From NCBI RefSeq assembly GCF_014212135.1, contig NZ_JACJVQ010000032.1, forward strand, positions 1-64,000: a DNA stretch of 64,000 nucleotides, written 5' to 3'. The first letter of the stretch is position 1; each line of letters starts with the position of its first letter. This DNA comes from Cohnella thailandensis (GTDB lineage Bacteria > Bacillota > Bacilli > Paenibacillales > Paenibacillaceae). Below, piece by piece: positions 60,339-64,000 of the stretch. Below the pieces are notes generated by a model, which did no database searches, was not told the origin of the DNA, and worked only from the letters and a program-made list of their open reading frames with translations. The translations under genes and the position numbers were made by a program.

Positions 60339-61364
60339 ATGGCTGATTTTATCGCAACGGCGAACCCGGGCTTTGCCCCGTTCGCCATGGAGGAGCTGAG
60401 AAGAAGCTTCTCCGGGATTGGGCAATCGGGGCTCGCGCCGGGGGAGACCTTCAAGGTGTCCACCGGGGCTATGTCCGCAAGGGAATGGGTCGAGCTTCTG
60501 AAGAAGAAGGAGCCGATCTTCCTTCGCCATGTATTCCCCGTCGACGAAGAGGTTCCCATGTCGGACTCCCAAGAAGAAACGGCGGCGGCGCTTGTCCGGT
60601 TCGCGTCCGCGAATGCCGACAGGCTCGAGGGAACGACGGTTGCCGTGCAGGTTCGCAAGTCTCAGGACAGCGTCTTCCCGTTCTCGAGCGCGGAAGGACG
60701 CGACGCGGTCGCGCCGACCCTTCGCGAGCTGGGCGCCGAAGTCGTCGCTCGAGATTCGAAGTGGATCTTGTCGGTATACGCGGCGAAGAGATCGTTGTAT
60801 ATGGGCTTGTCGCATCCGGAGGACAATCTGTCCGATTGGCCGGGCGGCGCCGTTCGATTTCGCCGCGAGGAAGGGTTGATCTCCAGGGCCGCCTTCAAGC
60901 TGCTCGAAGCGGAGAAGGCGTTCAAGCTGCCTCTGCAGGGGTTCATGAACGCGTTGGACTTGGGAGCGGCGCCGGGCGGGTGGACGTCCGTCCTGCTGGA
61001 GAGAGGAGTGAAGGTGACCGCCGTCGATCCGGCGGAGATGGACGAATCTCTGCTGCTTCATCCGCATTTGCGCCACCTTCGCAAGAACGCGGCCGAGGTG
61101 AAGTTCGCGCCGGGCACGTTCGATCTGCTCGTCTGCGATATGAGCTGGGATCCTCACCATACGTGCCGAATCGTCTCGGAGCTCGCTCCCGCGCTTTCGG
61201 CCGGGGCTTCCGGCATCATTACGCTGAAGCTCATGTACCGCAAGCCGATGCAGACGATCCAGGATCTGCTGCAGGAGTACAAGAAGCATTTCGAGATCCG
61301 CCAAGTAAAGCAGTTGTTTCATAACCGGGAAGAAGTTACAATATGGGTGAAACGCCGGCCTTAA
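60339..61364 (+). CDS. FtsJ-domain rRNA methyltransferase-like protein (RlmM-like)
   Basis: 341 residues. An N-terminal THUMP-like part (IATANPGFAPFAMEELRRSF to about 130) precedes an FtsJ/RlmE-type domain: ISRAAFKLLEAEKAF, ALDLGAAPGGWTSVLLERGVKVTAVDPAEMD, LLVCDMSWDPHHTC and SGIITLKLMYRKP. The catalytic Lys-Asp-Lys-Glu set is largely visible (K of AAFKLLEA, D of VCDMSW, K of LKLMY). This architecture matches RlmM, the 23S rRNA 2'-O-ribose methyltransferase. Starts 6 bases after the ABC gene. Confidence 0.85.
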   Translation: MADFIATANPGFAPFAMEELRRSFSGIGQSGLAPGETFKVSTGAMSAREWVELLKKKEPIFLRHVFPVDEEVPMSDSQEETAAALVRFASANADRLEGTTVAVQVRKSQDSVFPFSSAEGRDAVAPTLRELGAEVVARDSKWILSVYAAKRSLYMGLSHPEDNLSDWPGGAVRFRREEGLISRAAFKLLEAEKAFKLPLQGFMNALDLGAAPGGWTSVLLERGVKVTAVDPAEMDESLLLHPHLRHLRKNAAEVKFAPGTFDLLVCDMSWDPHHTCRIVSELAPALSAGASGIITLKLMYRKPMQTIQDLLQEYKKHFEIRQVKQLFHNREEVTIWVKRRP

Positions 61365-61398
61365 CGCCGATGCGATAGCCTTGCACGCACGGGAAAGC

Positions 61399-61453
61399 AT
61401 CCCGCGCCGTCAGCCGAGCCATTCCGCGCTCGCTGCCCGCGCGGGATTTTTTG
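61399..61453 (+). terminator. Terminator after the methyltransferase gene
   Basis: ATCCCGCGC pairs with GCGCGGGAT, followed by TTTTTTG. Confidence 0.8.
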
Positions 61454-61528
61454 TTTTTGCGACTTAAATCGGGAGGGGACTCCGAATCCTATATGGAGTC
61501 CTGCTCATTAAAGAGGGGATGGGCGTTT

Positions 61529-63184
61529 ATGCTTATGGGATCGAAGCAGCCGCTAAGCGGACTTCCGGCGGAGGGAGAACTGTTCGCGGGGAGGTATCGG
61601 ATACGGTCGCCGATCGGACAGGGCGGAATGGGAAGCGTTCTTCTCGCGGAGGACGAGCGTCTGGGGAACAAGCTTCGGGCGCTTAAGTTTACCGAATCCC
61701 GCTTCGATGCCGATTCTCCGGAGGAGGAACGGTTCATCGCCGAAGCGCGAATTCTAAGCCAGCTGCAGCATCCCCATCTTCCCCAGATCGTGGATTATTA
61801 CGGAACGAACGATCAGGTACCCGCCTGCATCGTGATGGATTACATAGCGGGGGAATCGCTGGCGACGCGCTGGCTGCATCAAGGGCTGCGGCTGCCCTTC
61901 GAAGAAGTGCTGGAATATATGATTCAACTGTGCGACGTTCTCGGTTATCTTCACGCGCAGAAACCGCCGGTGGTATTCCGGGATTTGAAGCCGGCCAACG
62001 TGATGATCGACCTCCAGGGTAGAGCCGTACTGGTGGACTTCGGCATCGCGAGAAGGTATCGGGCGGAAGCGGCAACGGACACGACGAGGCTCGTCACGCC
62101 CGGTTTTGCCGCGCCCGAACAGCTTCGGGGCGCGCAATCCGACGAGCGCACCGACTTGTACGGATTGGGAGCGCTCGTTTATTATTTGCTGTCGGGCGGC
62201 GAGCTGGCTTCCCACGGGTATCGGCCCGATGCCTGTAACAAGGACGTTCCGCGCCGGTTCCGGGACCTGCTCGCCCAGCTGCTGGCCGTAAGGCCTTCCC
62301 ATCGGCCGGCGAGCGCTCAACGGCTGCTCGGCGAACTTCGGGGCTATCTCCCCGCGTCAAGTTCGATAAAGAAGGACATCTTTAGAAGAGAAGATCTCCA
62401 GCCGCGGAATAGGCAAACGGCGGGTTGCGGCTCCAAGATCGTGGCCGTCGTCTCGGCTTATCCGGGGGCCGGAGCGTCTTTTGTCACCCTGTCGTTATCG
62501 TCCCGATTGACGGCTTTATCGGCTCCGCATTCCGTCGTCGAGTGTCCGGGGGGAGATCCCGAGATGTTCTCCTGGCTGGACGGGGAACGGCGCATGCCCG
62601 CCAGATCGGCGTTCTGCGATCCTTCCGGCGTTCTGCCCTTCGCTCCCTGCTGGAGACAGGGAAGGGCGGCGTACTATCCGCTTAACCCGGAGGACGGCTC
62701 GCGAAGACCGCCCGAGCCTGCGTTCGCGGAATGGCTGCGCAGGCTCGACGGCCGTATCGTTCTGCTTGACGTCTCCAGCCGTTGGGAGAATCCCGCCGTC
62801 GAAGAATGGGTCGCCGCCAACGCGGATTGTTTCCTGTTCGTCGCGGATTCGCTTCCCTTGCGGTGGAACGTTCGAAGGCAGCGAACGCTGCTCCGAATCC
62901 GGGAGCATGCCCGCATGCGGGGAGCGGAATCGGCATGGATCGCGAATCGGGACCTTCGGTTCGGAGGCAGGGACGAGTGGATCGGGATGCTGCCGGAGCT
63001 TCCGCTGTTCTCCTTGCCGGACGTGAATTATTCCGATGTGGTCCGGTCTCTATGGAAGGGAGAGCACCCGCCGCTCGAGAAGACAACGACCGCCCCGATC
63101 GACCGTTTCCTCGAGCGTCTCTGGGAGGATCGGCCTATTGGCGATCGGCGGCCTTCCCGGATATCCAAAGGTTGGCATCGATGA
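61529..63184 (+). CDS. Ser/Thr protein kinase fused to a P-loop-like domain
   Basis: ATG 61529 is preferred (AGAGGGGATGGG upstream); earlier starts overlap the terminator. 551 residues. Hanks-type kinase domain (about 20-275): IGQGGMGSVLLAED (Gly-loop), K53 in ALKF, FRDLKPANVMI (D152), VLVDFGIARRY (D170), APEQLRG. No membrane helix or PASTA domains follow. From about 300 there is a MinD/CpaE-like region: KIVAVVSAYPGAGASFVTLSLSSRL, but the Walker lysine of KGGxGKT is missing. LLDVSSRWENP resembles a Walker B. Ser/Thr signalling with a non-catalytic ATPase-like sensor is plausible. A response regulator gene follows. Confidence 0.8.
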   Translation: MLMGSKQPLSGLPAEGELFAGRYRIRSPIGQGGMGSVLLAEDERLGNKLRALKFTESRFDADSPEEERFIAEARILSQLQHPHLPQIVDYYGTNDQVPACIVMDYIAGESLATRWLHQGLRLPFEEVLEYMIQLCDVLGYLHAQKPPVVFRDLKPANVMIDLQGRAVLVDFGIARRYRAEAATDTTRLVTPGFAAPEQLRGAQSDERTDLYGLGALVYYLLSGGELASHGYRPDACNKDVPRRFRDLLAQLLAVRPSHRPASAQRLLGELRGYLPASSSIKKDIFRREDLQPRNRQTAGCGSKIVAVVSAYPGAGASFVTLSLSSRLTALSAPHSVVECPGGDPEMFSWLDGERRMPARSAFCDPSGVLPFAPCWRQGRAAYYPLNPEDGSRRPPEPAFAEWLRRLDGRIVLLDVSSRWENPAVEEWVAANADCFLFVADSLPLRWNVRRQRTLLRIREHARMRGAESAWIANRDLRFGGRDEWIGMLPELPLFSLPDVNYSDVVRSLWKGEHPPLEKTTTAPIDRFLERLWEDRPIGDRRPSRISKGWHR

Positions 63185-63382
63185 AATAAGACAGGCATGA
63201 TACAATGGAGTGAAGAACTTCTTCGCATTTCTTAAATTGGATGCTCCTTCGCAAGAGGTCTTGGGTCTGTCGACCCAAGGGCCTCCAGCGCTTCAAATCG
63301 CGTAAGCGCAGTTCCGCGAGGAGCCGTATCGGAGCGATGGGCGCTTCGAATCCTAAAGCAACCGAAGACGATGAGGTGAATC

Positions 63383-64000
63383 ATGAGCGAGAATATATTG
63401 ATTATCGAAGATGAAGACGGCATCGCCCGCATCCTTCAGCTCGAGCTTGAGCACGAGGGCTACACGGTCGGACGAGCCAAGGACGGGCGTACCGGCTTGG
63501 AGATGGCGACCGCGGGCGGCTGGGATCTGATGCTGCTGGACGTGATGCTTCCCGGCTTGAACGGCATCGAGGTGCTGCGGAGAATTCGTCAGAACGATCA
63601 GGCGACCCCGGTCATCCTGTTGACGGCCCGGGATACGGTGCCGGACAAGGTCAGCGGCTTCGAGCACGGGGCGAACGATTACGTGACGAAGCCCTTCGCG
63701 ATGGAAGAGCTTCTGGCGCGGGTAAGAAACCTGTTGCGCATCTTCAAGGCTTCCCGCGAAGGGGAGAGCGAAGACGTCATTCGTATCGGAGATTTGACCA
63801 TCGAGCTGATGACGCGGAAGGTGTTCCGCAAGGATCATGCGATCGATCTGACGCCGCGAGAGTTCGAGCTGTTATTATACCTGGCCAGGCATAAGAACGA
63901 GGAGAAGACCCGCGAGGAGATTCTCTCGGACGTATGGGGATACGAATATATCGGAGACACGAACGTCGTGGACGTCTATATACGTTACCTGCGCCAGAAG
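63383..64000 (+). CDS. OmpR/PhoB-family response regulator (cut by window end)
   Basis: 206 codons are visible and the frame is open at the window edge. Receiver domain: ILIIEDEDGIARILQLELEHEGY (acidic pair), LMLLDVMLPGLNG (phospho-Asp), VILLTARD, YVTKPFAMEELLARV (Lys). The winged-helix effector is DLTIELMTRKVFRKDHAIDLTPREFELLLYLARHKNEEKTREEIL...WGYEY, with VDVYIRYLRQK at the end, so only about 15-20 residues are missing. AGGTG lies 5 bases before the ATG. A sensor kinase is probably next, outside the window. Confidence 0.92.
   Translation, partial: MSENILIIEDEDGIARILQLELEHEGYTVGRAKDGRTGLEMATAGGWDLMLLDVMLPGLNGIEVLRRIRQNDQATPVILLTARDTVPDKVSGFEHGANDYVTKPFAMEELLARVRNLLRIFKASREGESEDVIRIGDLTIELMTRKVFRKDHAIDLTPREFELLLYLARHKNEEKTREEILSDVWGYEYIGDTNVVDVYIRYLRQK

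Overview
The window comes from a spore-forming, fairly GC-rich Firmicute of the Paenibacillaceae, most like Cohnella or Paenibacillus. This rests on the gene order cotE - (insert) - mutS - (insert) - mutL - methyltransferase - miaA - hfq and spoVK - hflX - ynbB - glnR - glnA, a lexA/yneA SOS pair, the mrfAB repair genes, the Tlp spore protein and strong AGGAGG ribosome sites. From about 7.5 kb onward the sequence is chromosomal core, GC-rich by eye and densely packed with short operons and clear hairpin terminators.

The left 5.6 kb is different. It is AT-rich in its genes and is built like an integron cassette array. Short units of one or two genes are separated by four related structured elements of 152-194 bases (686-861, 2164-2315, 3814-3981, 4719-4912), with a decayed fifth at 5514-5584. 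Each element starts with an ATAAC core and ends with a GTTAT core. The variable bases beside the right-hand core at the START of each unit are the exact reverse complement of those beside the left-hand core at the END of the same unit, as expected if units circularise and insert at GTTAT. The elements can be drawn as a branched, cloverleaf-like fold with compensatory changes in the arms, unlike the single hairpin of ordinary attC sites. No recombinase gene lies in the window; by orientation it would be to the left of base 1. Cargo: a Cys-rich unknown, a two-TIR-domain pair with a membrane effector, a winged-helix/TIR-like protein, an antisense aspartic protease pair and a histidine phosphatase. 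The cargo looks defence-like.

5.7-8.1 kb is a transition zone: a VOC protein, a GNAT acetyltransferase, two unknown genes and a secreted WGxxGxxG-tailed protein. 8.2-15.2 kb is a PQQ island: a 23-residue pqqA, then pqqB, pqqC, pqqD, pqqE and an M19 dipeptidase on the plus strand, facing a minus-strand secreted protein and a PQQ-dependent dehydrogenase lipoprotein, so the cofactor pathway and its likely user are together. 15.3-20.6 kb holds small membrane and conserved proteins, AlkA, carbonic anhydrase and an M32 carboxypeptidase. 20.8-32.8 kb is cotE, an amidoligase, fni, mutS, an S41 protease, mutL, a methyltransferase, miaA and hfq. 32.9-43.1 kb holds PBP1A, small conserved genes, spoVK, hflX, ynbB, glnR and glnA. 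43.2-47 kb is the lexA/yneA SOS divergon, a HAD phosphatase and mtnD. 47-50.9 kb is metH and tlp. 51-61.4 kb holds a membrane hydrolase, mrfA/mrfB, a HAD phosphatase, an Fpg-like protein, nfo and a run of four close-packed genes. 61.4-64 kb holds a protein kinase fused to a P-loop-like domain and the start of an OmpR-type response regulator cut by the window edge.
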